A DNA stretch of 37,151 nt from NCBI GenBank assembly GCA_041730495.1, contig JBGSBR010000009.1, positions 1-37,151 of the forward strand, read 5' to 3'. The DNA is from JBGSBR01 sp041730495 (GTDB lineage Bacteria > Patescibacteriota > Microgenomatia > UBA1406 > GWC2-37-13). Below are positions 24,529-32,298 of this stretch, in pieces. The notes under the pieces were generated by a model. That model was not told the DNA's origin and did not search any database. It worked only from the letters and a program-made list of their open reading frames with translations. The position numbers were made by a program, and so were the translations under genes. Each line of letters begins with the position of its first letter. Within the stretch, counting starts at the first letter, position 1.

Positions 24529-25172
24529 AACCACTACTAATAGCTCATCGTGGCGATACTATAAATCATCCAGAAAATACGGCTGCTGCATTTGAGTCTG
24601 CCTTTGCGTTGCAAGCAGATGGAATAGAACTAGATGTACAACTTGAGAATGACCAACTTATAGTCGTCCACGACTATCTACATGACACGACTCAACAATA
24701 TCCACTTTTATCAGATATCCTTAACAAATTTAAAGATAAAGGCAGAATTGAGATAGAACTTAAATCTTTTAATCAAGAGATCGTAAAGAAACTGGCCACA
24801 GTACTTGAGCAAACAAATCCTAAAGATTATGAAATTACTTCAAGCGTACTGCCATTACTACAGTATGTACGTGAAACTATACCAACAGCAAAAATAGGAA
24901 TGATTTTTAATAGTAAGTTGTTAGAACCTTGGATGACAGAAGAGTTTATTATCGAGATGCTTTTGGGATATATGAAACTGACTGGTGCAAATGTCTTACA
25001 TCTTGACCAGTCTATATATACGCAGAAGTTAGTTGAAGTGTTTCATGATCAAGGTTATGTACTTCATACGCATCTGACACCTGCTACTAAAGCTAATTAT
25101 CTGGCGATACAAGAGTTAGGTATCGATCAATGTACTTTTGATGATATTAATGTACTGAAGGAAATTAGGTAG
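24525..25172 (+). CDS. Glycerophosphodiester phosphodiesterase family protein
   Basis: A 215-residue TIM-barrel GDPD: HRG (H8-R9), PENT (16-19), GIELDV with metal ligands E35 and D37, and VVHD with H49, all in place. The family hydrolyses glycerophosphodiesters to glycerol-3-P and an alcohol, or lysophospholipids. It is shorter than typical (about 240-250), with a reduced loop after H49. No signal peptide, so cytoplasmic. It is the last gene of the DUF3048-secDF run and overlaps the convergent CCA gene by eight bases. Confidence 0.85.
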   Translation: MKPLLIAHRGDTINHPENTAAAFESAFALQADGIELDVQLENDQLIVVHDYLHDTTQQYPLLSDILNKFKDKGRIEIELKSFNQEIVKKLATVLEQTNPKDYEITSSVLPLLQYVRETIPTAKIGMIFNSKLLEPWMTEEFIIEMLLGYMKLTGANVLHLDQSIYTQKLVEVFHDQGYVLHTHLTPATKANYLAIQELGIDQCTFDDINVLKEIR

Positions 25173-26508
25173 ATTTTAGTTCTTCGAGCTTTTTAAGCAG
25201 CCCATCTCGTTCATTCTGGAGTTTTCCTTCTTCGACTTCTGCAAAGATTTCTTCAAGTACTTTACCGATCTGTGGACCTGGATCAATGCCGAGCGTTTGC
25301 ATAACATCATGACCGTTGATCTTGAGATCACTGATCGAGAATGGCACTTGTTGTACTTCTTCTAAGCGTTTACGGAAAAGTTCTGTCCGCCATGAAGTAG
25401 GTGCAGCTCCTGATCCGATACGATCAGCGAGTCGAAGTGCGATCATGTCATCGAGATATTCAAGTGTGACATTTCGGATAAATCTGCGGATGGCTTTGTC
25501 TGTTTGCTCTTCTGTGACGGTAAACTGATGATGTGCCACCAGTGTGACAAGTTTATCTTTTTGTTTGTTTGATAGCTTGAGTCTATCTGCGATTACTTCA
25601 GCTTGTTTGGCTCCGACGACTTCATGATTGTAAAAGGTGATTAGTCCTGTTTCATCTTTACGATAAGTTTTCACTTTACCAATATCATGTATCAAAGTGG
25701 CCAGTCTGGTGACTGGATCTGTGGATTCACAATGCCTGAGCGATTCAACTAAATGTGTCCCGACATCGTAGATATGATGTCTCTTTGGGCTGACTTGGCT
25801 GATTGCGAAGCTGGCTTCGACTTCCGGCAAGATATGTTGGAGCAATCCAGTTTCTTTCAGCAACATTATGCCGTCTGCAGGGTGAGTTGAGCTTAATAGT
25901 TTGAACAGTTCATCACGGATGCGTTCCCATGAGATTTTGGTGATTAGCTCAGCATTTTTCTTGATTGATTCATGAGTCTTTTCTTCGATCGTAAATCCAA
26001 GCTGCGCTGCTTGTCGGACTGCACGCATGAGACGCAGAGCGTCTTCGTTGAAGCGTGTATCTGGTTCACCCACAGATTTGATGATCTGCTTTTCAATATC
26101 AGCTTGGCCACCATACGGATCGATTAATGTTTTGCCATCATATGCCATAGCATTGATGGTGAAGTCTCGTCGGCTAAGATCTTCTTCGACAGTTTTCGCC
26201 CAGACTACTGCATCTGGATGACGAGTGTTTGTATAGCTTGTTTCTGTACGATATGTTGTGACTTCGAAAACTGTTTGTTTACCATCGATGTCTTGAGGTA
26301 TACCGACAGTGCCAAATTGATTGTTGTAAAAGCTATCAGGATAGAGCTTCATGATTTCCTCTGGAGTCGCATTGGTCGTGAAATCCCAGTCAGTTGTCTC
26401 GCGTTTCATGACAAGCCCACGCACTGTACCGCCGACGACAAAGATCTCGAAATTATGTTTCTTGAAGTTGCTGATAAAAGCTTGGACGAAATCAGGAAGT
26501 GTCATCAT
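25165..26508 (-). CDS. cca: CCA-adding tRNA nucleotidyltransferase with HD domain
   Basis: A 447-residue class II nucleotidyltransferase. VGGTVRGLVMKRETTDWDFTTNA contains the GG and DxD motifs, DFTINAMAYDGKTLIDPYGG follows, and the body domain includes RFNEDALRLMRAVRQAAQLGF. An HD phosphohydrolase domain (HDIGKVKTYRK) occupies the middle. It builds or repairs the 3' CCA of tRNAs, which is needed since the tRNA-Tyr here lacks an encoded CCA. An upstream in-frame TTG exists, but a perfect TATAAT (26515-26520) places transcription exactly at ATG 26508, so I start there; a second ATG follows at once. Confidence 0.95.
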   Translation of the reverse strand: MMTLPDFVQAFISNFKKHNFEIFVVGGTVRGLVMKRETTDWDFTTNATPEEIMKLYPDSFYNNQFGTVGIPQDIDGKQTVFEVTTYRTETSYTNTRHPDAVVWAKTVEEDLSRRDFTINAMAYDGKTLIDPYGGQADIEKQIIKSVGEPDTRFNEDALRLMRAVRQAAQLGFTIEEKTHESIKKNAELITKISWERIRDELFKLLSSTHPADGIMLLKETGLLQHILPEVEASFAISQVSPKRHHIYDVGTHLVESLRHCESTDPVTRLATLIHDIGKVKTYRKDETGLITFYNHEVVGAKQAEVIADRLKLSNKQKDKLVTLVAHHQFTVTEEQTDKAIRRFIRNVTLEYLDDMIALRLADRIGSGAAPTSWRTELFRKRLEEVQQVPFSISDLKINGHDVMQTLGIDPGPQIGKVLEEIFAEVEEGKLQNERDGLLKKLEELKST

Positions 26509-26514
26509 GTAAGT

Positions 26515-26520
26515 ATTATA
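26515..26520 (-). promoter_or_regulatory. -10 box for cca
   Basis: A perfect TATAAT on the minus strand ends six bases before ATG 26508; predicted start at the A of the ATG. Confidence 0.6.
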
Positions 26521-26592
26521 AACCAAGGTATGACTTTATACACAAAGTCTATTGTAATGAAATTAGAATTTAATTAATATTATTTCAATTAC

Positions 26593-26601
26593 TGTTATTT
26601 T
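26593..26601 (+). promoter_or_regulatory. Possible extended -10 for the 55-aa membrane protein
   Basis: TGTTATTTT; predicted start near 26608, just ahead of the AGAGGTGA ribosome-binding site at 26609-26616. Confidence 0.35.
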
Positions 26602-26621
26602 AGTGAAAAGAGGTGATTTTC

Positions 26622-26789
26622 TTGAACAATAATATATTTATTATCCCACTTATATTTTTTTCAGCCTTTATTGGACCAGATATTATCAATGGTCGACCAT
26701 TAGAGCCCTCAAAAGTAATAGTTGGTCTTTTAATTTCTGTAATTATAGGATTAGTTATGCATATCCAAATAAAAAAGAAGAAAAAGTAA
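26622..26789 (+). CDS. Small two-helix membrane protein with TTG start
   Basis: A 55-residue reading frame. AGAGGTGA (26609-26616) lies five bases before TTG 26622; an in-frame GTG at 26613 overlaps it and is less likely. The product has a hydrophobic helix (about 4-18), a polar loop GPDIINGRPLEPSK and a second helix (32-47), ending in a run of five Lys, so both ends are probably cytoplasmic. No family is recognised. It fills the gap between two minus-strand genes and stops three bases before the Nudix stop. The Shine-Dalgarno sequence, hydrophobic pattern and tight fit support a real gene. Confidence 0.6.
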   Translation: MNNNIFIIPLIFFSAFIGPDIINGRPLEPSKVIVGLLISVIIGLVMHIQIKKKKK

Positions 26790-26792
26790 CAA

Positions 26793-27323
26793 TTAGTGCA
26801 TATGGCTTTTTAATCTTTCAATCACTTCTTGAAACTCAGGTACGCGCATCTTAGCTGGAGCATCGTCTAGTGGTATCCATTTAGCTTCGAGAAATTCACC
26901 TTTGTCATATCCATAATTTTGTTCTGTCGTATGCACGAGATGCCAGATATCGTAATGTCGTTTGCAGGTACTTTGTGGCTTATTGATATCGATAATTGAA
27001 AGATCAAAGAGCTCGATTGTTTCATCAATCAGTTTGACTCCTAGCTCCTCTTCATATTCGCGGATTACTGTTTCAAGTGGAGTATCACCTTCATCGATGT
27101 GCCCTCCAGGAGGGATCCAGCTATCAGATTTGATGTGATGACCCATGAAGATTGATTTCTTCACAGGATCATATGGTACGAAGAAGCTGCAGAGATGATA
27201 CGGAATATTTGTATCACGTGAAAGTTTATCTGTGGAGTTTATGAAGTCTACAAATTGTTGATAGGTCTGCTTATCGATGTTAGGATTTCTAGAAAGTAGT
27301 TGAAGATATTGTAAATAGTGCAT
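26793..27323 (-). CDS. Nudix hydrolase
   Basis: A 176-residue protein with a full Nudix box, GGHIDEGDTPLETVIREYEE followed by ELG (GX5EX7REUXEEXGU), inside an alpha/beta/alpha fold; an N-terminal helical extension of about 45 residues precedes it. These enzymes hydrolyse nucleoside diphosphates linked to another group; the substrate cannot be read off. An upstream in-frame TTG at 27338 would overlap the previous gene. A TGTTAAAAT box (27329-27337) predicts an mRNA starting at ATG 27323, which I take as the start. Confidence 0.88.
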   Translation of the reverse strand: MHYLQYLQLLSRNPNIDKQTYQQFVDFINSTDKLSRDTNIPYHLCSFFVPYDPVKKSIFMGHHIKSDSWIPPGGHIDEGDTPLETVIREYEEELGVKLIDETIELFDLSIIDINKPQSTCKRHYDIWHLVHTTEQNYGYDKGEFLEAKWIPLDDAPAKMRVPEFQEVIERLKSHMH

Positions 27324-27328
27324 AGTAC

Positions 27329-27337
27329 ATTTTAACA
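27329..27337 (-). promoter_or_regulatory. Extended -10 for the Nudix gene
   Basis: TGTTAAAAT on the minus strand, five bases before ATG 27323, overlapping the stop of the upstream gene. Confidence 0.45.
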
Positions 27338-27727
27338 AGATTCTTGCACTAATGGGAGAACGACATTACTACTATATTTCCATTCAGCTTTATAAGCGTC
27401 AAGTAATGGTCTACAAAGAGTATTGAAATGATGATGATTCTGCATGCCCAGTAAAATTTCCTCTTGAGTGAGCATTCCAATGGTTTTAAAGACATGTCGA
27501 GGTTTTTCAGTACTACTATATAGAGCGACTTGCAGGTGACGATTTGGGGCTATGATTATATGGTTGGCGCTAAACGTGTAGAAGGGATTTAGAGGGTTGG
27601 AATTATCAATACGTATTTGAGTATCTGTAGTTACAAAGTATTCACCAGTAACATGTTGCCATACTTGACCAAAAGCGATTGGAAGCGGCATAGTTTCGTA
27701 TGGAGATCTATATATTTCTCTACTCAT
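27332..27727 (-). CDS. Unknown protein, paralogue of the adjacent upstream gene
   Basis: A 131-residue soluble protein (140 if the in-frame ATG at 27754 is used). I prefer ATG 27727 because TGATACAAT lies about 13 bases before it and inside the longer frame. The layout matches its neighbour: PIAFGQVWQHVTGEYFVTTD near the start aligns with ALQSGQIWQTLYPDAPYMLI in the neighbour, LTQEEILLGMQN aligns with LTFDQFIQGLYN, and both end in a W..(D/S)..VVLP motif. The pair therefore looks like an old tandem duplication. No known family, membrane segment or catalytic motif is visible. Confidence 0.65.
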   Translation of the reverse strand: MSREIYRSPYETMPLPIAFGQVWQHVTGEYFVTTDTQIRIDNSNPLNPFYTFSANHIIIAPNRHLQVALYSSTEKPRHVFKTIGMLTQEEILLGMQNHHHFNTLCRPLLDAYKAEWKYSSNVVLPLVQESC

Positions 27728-27767
27728 AATACAACTGGCTATTGTATCAGACATTTAAGCAAAGCAT

Positions 27768-28145
27768 TTATGTAGTTTTTTTTGATCTTGGTAGTAATAC
27801 TACTTTATCTGACCAAATCGGAGAGTAAAGTTGTTGATAATATTCAATACTTTTTTTTGGATATACGTTATATAAACCTTGAATAAATTGATCAAATGTT
27901 AGAGTTGCAGTAGATTGGACAAGTTCTTCTCTTGGAATAGTCCCACCACCAGGATGTATATGTATATTATCAAGGTCAGTAGGGTCGAAATTTCCAATAA
28001 TTTTACATCCATAAGCAAATAAAGTGTCAGCGTTGGTGATTAGCATATACGGTGCATCAGGGTAAAGTGTTTGCCAAATTTGACCTGATTGCAAAGCTAA
28101 ACCTTGATTTAATTCTATACGTGGGCTTTGCTGTTCATGACTCAT
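27768..28145 (-). CDS. Unknown protein, paralogue of the adjacent downstream gene
   Basis: A 125-residue soluble protein sharing the GQ(I/V)WQ start motif, the LTFDQFIQGLYN middle and a KVVLLP end with the next gene. It also has a Gly-rich segment HIHPGGGTIPREEL not seen in the paralogue. No family is recognised. It starts four bases after the endonuclease IV stop but has its own TGCTAAAAT box predicting transcription exactly from ATG 28145. Confidence 0.65.
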   Translation of the reverse strand: MSHEQQSPRIELNQGLALQSGQIWQTLYPDAPYMLITNADTLFAYGCKIIGNFDPTDLDNIHIHPGGGTIPREELVQSTATLTFDQFIQGLYNVYPKKSIEYYQQLYSPIWSDKVVLLPRSKKTT

Positions 28146-28149
28146 AGTA

Positions 28150-28977
28150 TTATTTTAGCATACTTTTGAGTATATCAATATTTTGTTTATCAGGTCCTTT
28201 GCCATCAAATCCAGGAGTTTCGAGGATGAAAGGTACAGTTTCAAGTTTAGGATGATTGATGAGATGTTTGAAAACATCTATTCCAACCTGGCCTTGACCT
28301 AAGTTTTCATGGCGATCTCGACTAGAGTTAAAAGGATCTTTACTGTCATTGAGATGGATGACTTCAAGTTTATATATACCGATTAGTCGATCAAACTCTT
28401 GTAAAAAGCTTTCAATATTTTCTTCAGTACTGAGATCGTAGCCTGCAGCATGCAAGTGACAGGTATCTAGACATACACGCACACGATCATTGTTTACTTC
28501 TTCCATGATGCGTGCGATTTCTTTGATATCTTTACCGATTTTATTGTTTCCTGCGTTTTCGATGATGAAAAATGTTTCTTCAGGAGTTTCAGCAAGAATT
28601 TCCTTGATAATGTCACTGACGCTGGAAGAATAAGCACCACCCTTGAAAGATCCGGTGTGGATGATGCTGCCGCGGACCTGCATTTGTTTAGCGAGTTTGA
28701 GCTCTTCGATCAGACTCAGTCGTGTTTTAGTGGCAATTTGTGCTTGATCTGCACAGTTGAGCAAGTAACAGGCATGAAAATAGACAGGATCAATGCCAAG
28801 TAACTGCTTTTTTTCGACGAAAAGATCTATCTTATCTTGTTCAACAAGTGGGGACTGCCAGGTGAAGGGTGAGCTGGCGAAGATTTGGAGGCAGTTGCCG
28901 CCTTTGTCACTAATACTATCGAGAGCTTTGTCGTAGCCGCCTGCGGTAGATTGATGGGCGCCGATTTTATATTTCAT
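28150..28977 (-). CDS. nfo: Endonuclease IV (AP endonuclease)
   Basis: A 275-residue TIM-barrel AP endonuclease: KIGAHQSTAGGYDKAL at the start, CLDTCHLHAAGYD, HLNDSKDPFNSSRDRHENLG and a final ILETPGFDGKG, which supply the three-zinc ligands. It nicks DNA 5' to abasic sites in base-excision repair and could follow the AlkD-like glycosylase encoded at 2750. Length is normal (E. coli 285). A perfect TATAAT (28983-28988) five bases upstream predicts a leaderless mRNA. Confidence 0.96.
   Translation of the reverse strand: MKYKIGAHQSTAGGYDKALDSISDKGGNCLQIFASSPFTWQSPLVEQDKIDLFVEKKQLLGIDPVYFHACYLLNCADQAQIATKTRLSLIEELKLAKQMQVRGSIIHTGSFKGGAYSSSVSDIIKEILAETPEETFFIIENAGNNKIGKDIKEIARIMEEVNNDRVRVCLDTCHLHAAGYDLSTEENIESFLQEFDRLIGIYKLEVIHLNDSKDPFNSSRDRHENLGQGQVGIDVFKHLINHPKLETVPFILETPGFDGKGPDKQNIDILKSMLK
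28152..28160 (-). promoter_or_regulatory. Extended -10 for the 125-aa unknown
   Basis: TGCTAAAAT on the minus strand ends six bases before ATG 28145 and lies inside the 3' end of the endonuclease IV gene. Confidence 0.5.
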
Positions 28978-28982
28978 GAGAT

Positions 28983-28988
28983 ATTATA
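28983..28988 (-). promoter_or_regulatory. -10 box for nfo
   Basis: A perfect TATAAT on the minus strand, five bases before ATG 28977. Confidence 0.55.
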
Positions 28989-29005
28989 CAAAAAAACGTA
29001 GCCAC

Positions 29006-29034
29006 TTGACATCGTTTAGCAGAGTTGTTATATT
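29006..29034 (+). promoter_or_regulatory. Promoter of the hrcA-grpE-dnaK operon
   Basis: TTGACA (29006-29011), a 17-bp spacer and TATATT (29029-29034); predicted start near 29041, three bases before ATG 29044. Confidence 0.8.
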
Positions 29035-29042
29035 AATGCTAA
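29016..29042 (+). promoter_or_regulatory. CIRCE-like HrcA operator
   Basis: TTAGCA (29016-29021) and TGCTAA (29037-29042) are exact outer arms of the CIRCE consensus TTAGCACTC-N9-GAGTGCTAA, and the total length is exactly 27 bp. The inner three bases of each arm differ (GAG and TAA). It covers the -10 box, so bound HrcA would block transcription. Confidence 0.7.
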
Positions 29043-29043
29043 T

Positions 29044-29787
29044 ATGGATGAATTAACTCAGCGACAAATAGATATCTTGAAGACAATTATTCAAGAAAAT
29101 ACTGAAACTGGTGATCCAGTAGGCTCTGAAATTCTTGAGAAAAAGTATAAACTCGGAGTTTCGCCTGCAACTATCCGTAATGAGATGGTAGCTCTAGAGA
29201 AAAAAGGCTATCTAGCCAAAACTCATTTCTCATCTGGCCGCGTACCATCAGCCAAAGGATTTAGATTCTATATCCAGCATCTGATGAAAGAAAAAGAGCT
29301 GTCGACTGTAGATGAAGTCGCCTACAAACACAGTATCTGGGATGATCGTGATAAAGAATATCGCATGCTAGCACATGCAGCTCGTATTCTTGCTCAAAAA
29401 ACGGGTTTATTATCACTGGTTACTACAAGTACTGGTGATCTGTATTATGCCGGTGTCTGTAATGTGATGCAGCAACATGAAGAAAATATACCTGAAGCTT
29501 TCACACAAAATCTGCTTGTCAGACTTGATGAAGTGAACTTTTGGGAAGAGATACTCAAGAAATTTTATGTAACAGATGAAGATATACTCTTTATCTTAGG
29601 TCAAGAAGATTTCCGAGATCCGATGTTTGACAACTGGGCAAGTGTCTTTGGAGAGTTTGAATCACCCAATCAACGTGGTATTATCGGCGTAATTGGACCT
29701 AAACATATCCATTATCCTGTGGTAGTGCCACAGATCAGATTCTTTTCCCAACTTATCGGTGAGTTGATCAGAGATCAAAAAAGTTAA
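29044..29787 (+). CDS. hrcA: Heat-inducible transcription repressor HrcA (short form)
   Basis: A 247-residue repressor. The N-terminal winged helix (about 1-75) has LTQRQIDILKTIIQ and VSPATIRNEMVALEKKGYLAKTHFSSGRVPSAKGFRFYI, the HrcA signature. The rest covers a GAF-like dimer region but is about 90 residues shorter than usual (about 340). HrcA represses heat-shock operons through CIRCE, and GroEL helps it fold, so free GroEL reports on unfolded protein. It leads the operon and carries a CIRCE-like site over its own promoter, which fits autoregulation. Confidence 0.93.
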   Translation: MDELTQRQIDILKTIIQENTETGDPVGSEILEKKYKLGVSPATIRNEMVALEKKGYLAKTHFSSGRVPSAKGFRFYIQHLMKEKELSTVDEVAYKHSIWDDRDKEYRMLAHAARILAQKTGLLSLVTTSTGDLYYAGVCNVMQQHEENIPEAFTQNLLVRLDEVNFWEEILKKFYVTDEDILFILGQEDFRDPMFDNWASVFGEFESPNQRGIIGVIGPKHIHYPVVVPQIRFFSQLIGELIRDQKS

Positions 29788-29797
29788 TAACCAAACT

Positions 29798-30301
29798 ATG
29801 AAAAAACAACCAGAAGACGAAGAAGTGTTAGATAACGTAGTATCCGAAACTGATGAACCTATTGAATCCGCAGAAGATACAGAGATGGCTGCGTTGCAGC
29901 AACAAGTCGATGAAGGAAATCATCGATATCTCAGAGCTCTTGCAGATTATAAAAATCTAGAGCAACGAGTGCAGACAGAACGTGAACGCATGAGAGACAC
30001 AATCAAGAGACAAACAATCGAATCCTTTTTCCCAGTGCTCGATAATATAGATCAAGCAGAGGTTTTCACCCAAGATCCAGGGCTCAAGATTGTCGCAGAA
30101 TCTTTTCGTAAAGTACTCAAAGAACTAGGTGTGAAAGAGCTAGATTTAGCTGGCAAACCATATGATCCATATAACGCAGAAGCAGTCGAAGTCGTACCAG
30201 GTGAAGAAGATGATATGGTTGTCGAAGTTTTACAAAAAGGGTATGAATTGAATGGAACAGTTATCAGACATGCAAAAGTAAAAGTGAGTAAAGCCTCATA
30301 A
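29798..30301 (+). CDS. grpE: Nucleotide exchange factor GrpE
   Basis: A 167-residue protein: acidic disordered start, a long coiled-coil helix (about 30-75, with RYLRALADYKNLEQRVQTERERM), and a C-terminal beta domain with AVEVVPGEEDDMVVEVLQKGYELNGTVIRHAKVKV. GrpE releases ADP from DnaK. It follows hrcA by ten bases and precedes dnaK by 27. No Shine-Dalgarno sequence is visible. Confidence 0.96.
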   Translation: MKKQPEDEEVLDNVVSETDEPIESAEDTEMAALQQQVDEGNHRYLRALADYKNLEQRVQTERERMRDTIKRQTIESFFPVLDNIDQAEVFTQDPGLKIVAESFRKVLKELGVKELDLAGKPYDPYNAEAVEVVPGEEDDMVVEVLQKGYELNGTVIRHAKVKVSKAS

Positions 30302-30328
30302 CATTAATTATTATTTACATTTAAAACT

Positions 30329-32236
30329 ATGGCAAAAACAATCGGTATCGATTTAGGAACAACAAACTCAGCCGTTGCAGTTATGGAAGCCGGCAAACCA
30401 AAAATTATTCATTCACAAGAGGGACGAAACGTAATCCCATCTGTGGTTGATCCAACCAAGCGTATCGTCGGTGATGTCGCCAAGCGTCAGCTGGTGCTTC
30501 ATCCTGCACGTACTCTTTACTCAATCAAACGTCTCATGGGGCGTAAATTTGATGATCCAGCAGTGCAACGTGACAAAGATCTGCTTCCTTACACCATGAA
30601 AGAAGGGAAAGATGGTCGTGTTGAGGTCGAAGTTGAAGGTAAAACATACACTCCACAAGAAATCTCAGCTATGATCTTGAAAAAGGTCAAAGAAGATGCA
30701 GAAGCATATCTTGGTGAAACAGTCGAAAAAGCTGTTATCACGGTCCCTGCGTACTTCGATGATGCACAACGTCAAGCCACCAAACAAGCTGGTGAAATCG
30801 CTGGACTTGAGGTAGTCCGTATCGTAAACGAACCAACAGCAGCCGCTTTGGCTTACGGTCTTGATAAATCACATGCACATACAATCGCCGTTTACGATCT
30901 CGGTGGTGGTACATTTGATATCACGATCCTTGAGCTCGGTGATGGTGTTTTCGAAGTAAAAGCTACCAACGGTGATACACACTTAGGTGGTGATGATTTC
31001 GATAAAGCGATCATTGATCATATCGTTTCAGAGTTCAAAAAAGAACATAGTGCAGATCTGAGCAAAGACATTCAAGCGTTACAAAGACTCAAAGAAGCAG
31101 CTGAAAAAGCCAAGATTGAGCTTTCAACTTCTCAAGAAGCCGAGATCAACTTGCCTTACATCACTGTCCGCGATAATCAACCATTACATCTTGTGATGAA
31201 GATCAGTCGTGCGAAATATGAAGCACTTGTCGATGAATTGATCCAAAAATCCTTTGGACCAGTCAGAGATGCACTCAAAGACTCAGGTCTTGAAGCCAAG
31301 CAAATTGACGAAATCATCATGGTCGGTGGTATGACTCGTATGCCCAAGATCAATGAAGAAGTAAAGAAATTCTTCGGTAAAGATCCAAATAAATCAGTCA
31401 ATCCTGATGAAGTAGTGGCAATCGGTGCCGCTGTTCAAGCAGGTATCCTGAGTGGAGAAGCCAAAGACGTCGTCTTACTTGATGTCACACCGCTTACACT
31501 TGGAGTCGAAACACTTGGTGGTGTTACAACCCCACTTATCACTCGTAATACGACAGTCCCAACATCAAAATCTGAGGTATTCTCGACTGCAGCTGATAAT
31601 CAAACTCAGGTACAGATCCATATACTTCAGGGAGAACGTCCGATGGCACGAGATAATAAATCACTTGGTACATTTACACTTGATGGTATCCCACCAGCCC
31701 CTCGTGGTGTCCCACAGGTCGAAGTCACATTTGATCTCGATGCAAACGGACTGTTGACTGTTACAGCCAAAGACAAAGCATCAGGTAAATCACAAAGTAT
31801 CACTATCACGGGATCTACTGGTCTGTCGAAAGATGAGATCGAACGTATGAAAGAAGAAGCTGATAAAAATGCTGATGCTGATAAAAAAGTCAAAGAACGC
31901 ATCGAGGCCATGAACAAAGCTGAGCATATCGTTTATACTTCTGAAAAAGCTCTCAAAGATGGTGGTGATAAAGTACCTGCAGATCTCAAAACTGAGGTCG
32001 AAGGTAAAATCACTGAACTCAAAGACTTGATGGCAAAAGAAGACGTCGATCCAGCAGAGCTTGATGGCAAAGTTGGTGAGCTCTCAGATAGTTTGCAGAA
32101 GATTGGCGCAGCCGCATATCAACAGCAACAAACTGAAGGTCAACCAACAGGAGATACAGCCTCAGAAGCTGGTGATGAAAAGAAGGACGATAAAGAAAAA
32201 GACGGCAAAGTTGAAGAAGGGGAAGTTGTCGAATAA
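30329..32236 (+). CDS. dnaK: Chaperone DnaK (Hsp70)
   Basis: A 635-residue Hsp70 with the ATPase start IGIDLGTTNSAVAVMEAGKP, NEPTAAALAYGLDK, IAVYDLGGGTFDITIL and IMVGGMTRMPKI. The linker DVVLLDVTPLTLGVETLGG leads to the substrate domain, and the tail is acidic and Lys-rich. It binds exposed hydrophobic segments in an ATP cycle run with DnaJ and GrpE. Length is typical. A strong hairpin separates it from dnaJ. Confidence 0.99.
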   Translation: MAKTIGIDLGTTNSAVAVMEAGKPKIIHSQEGRNVIPSVVDPTKRIVGDVAKRQLVLHPARTLYSIKRLMGRKFDDPAVQRDKDLLPYTMKEGKDGRVEVEVEGKTYTPQEISAMILKKVKEDAEAYLGETVEKAVITVPAYFDDAQRQATKQAGEIAGLEVVRIVNEPTAAALAYGLDKSHAHTIAVYDLGGGTFDITILELGDGVFEVKATNGDTHLGGDDFDKAIIDHIVSEFKKEHSADLSKDIQALQRLKEAAEKAKIELSTSQEAEINLPYITVRDNQPLHLVMKISRAKYEALVDELIQKSFGPVRDALKDSGLEAKQIDEIIMVGGMTRMPKINEEVKKFFGKDPNKSVNPDEVVAIGAAVQAGILSGEAKDVVLLDVTPLTLGVETLGGVTTPLITRNTTVPTSKSEVFSTAADNQTQVQIHILQGERPMARDNKSLGTFTLDGIPPAPRGVPQVEVTFDLDANGLLTVTAKDKASGKSQSITITGSTGLSKDEIERMKEEADKNADADKKVKERIEAMNKAEHIVYTSEKALKDGGDKVPADLKTEVEGKITELKDLMAKEDVDPAELDGKVGELSDSLQKIGAAAYQQQQTEGQPTGDTASEAGDEKKDDKEKDGKVEEGEVVE

Positions 32237-32256
32237 CTAATTTGTAAACACTGATG

Positions 32257-32283
32257 AGGGGCGTATGGTAACCATACGCCCCT
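32257..32283 (+). other. Strong hairpin between dnaK and dnaJ
   Basis: GGGGCGTATGGT and ACCATACGCCCC form a perfect 12-bp inverted repeat around one central A (32258-32282), extended by an A-T pair; in RNA the loop would open to GGUAACC or similar. No T-tract follows, so it is more likely an mRNA processing, stability or partial-termination signal that sets the dnaK:dnaJ ratio. Confidence 0.8.
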
Positions 32284-32298
32284 TGTCCTATAAAACCT

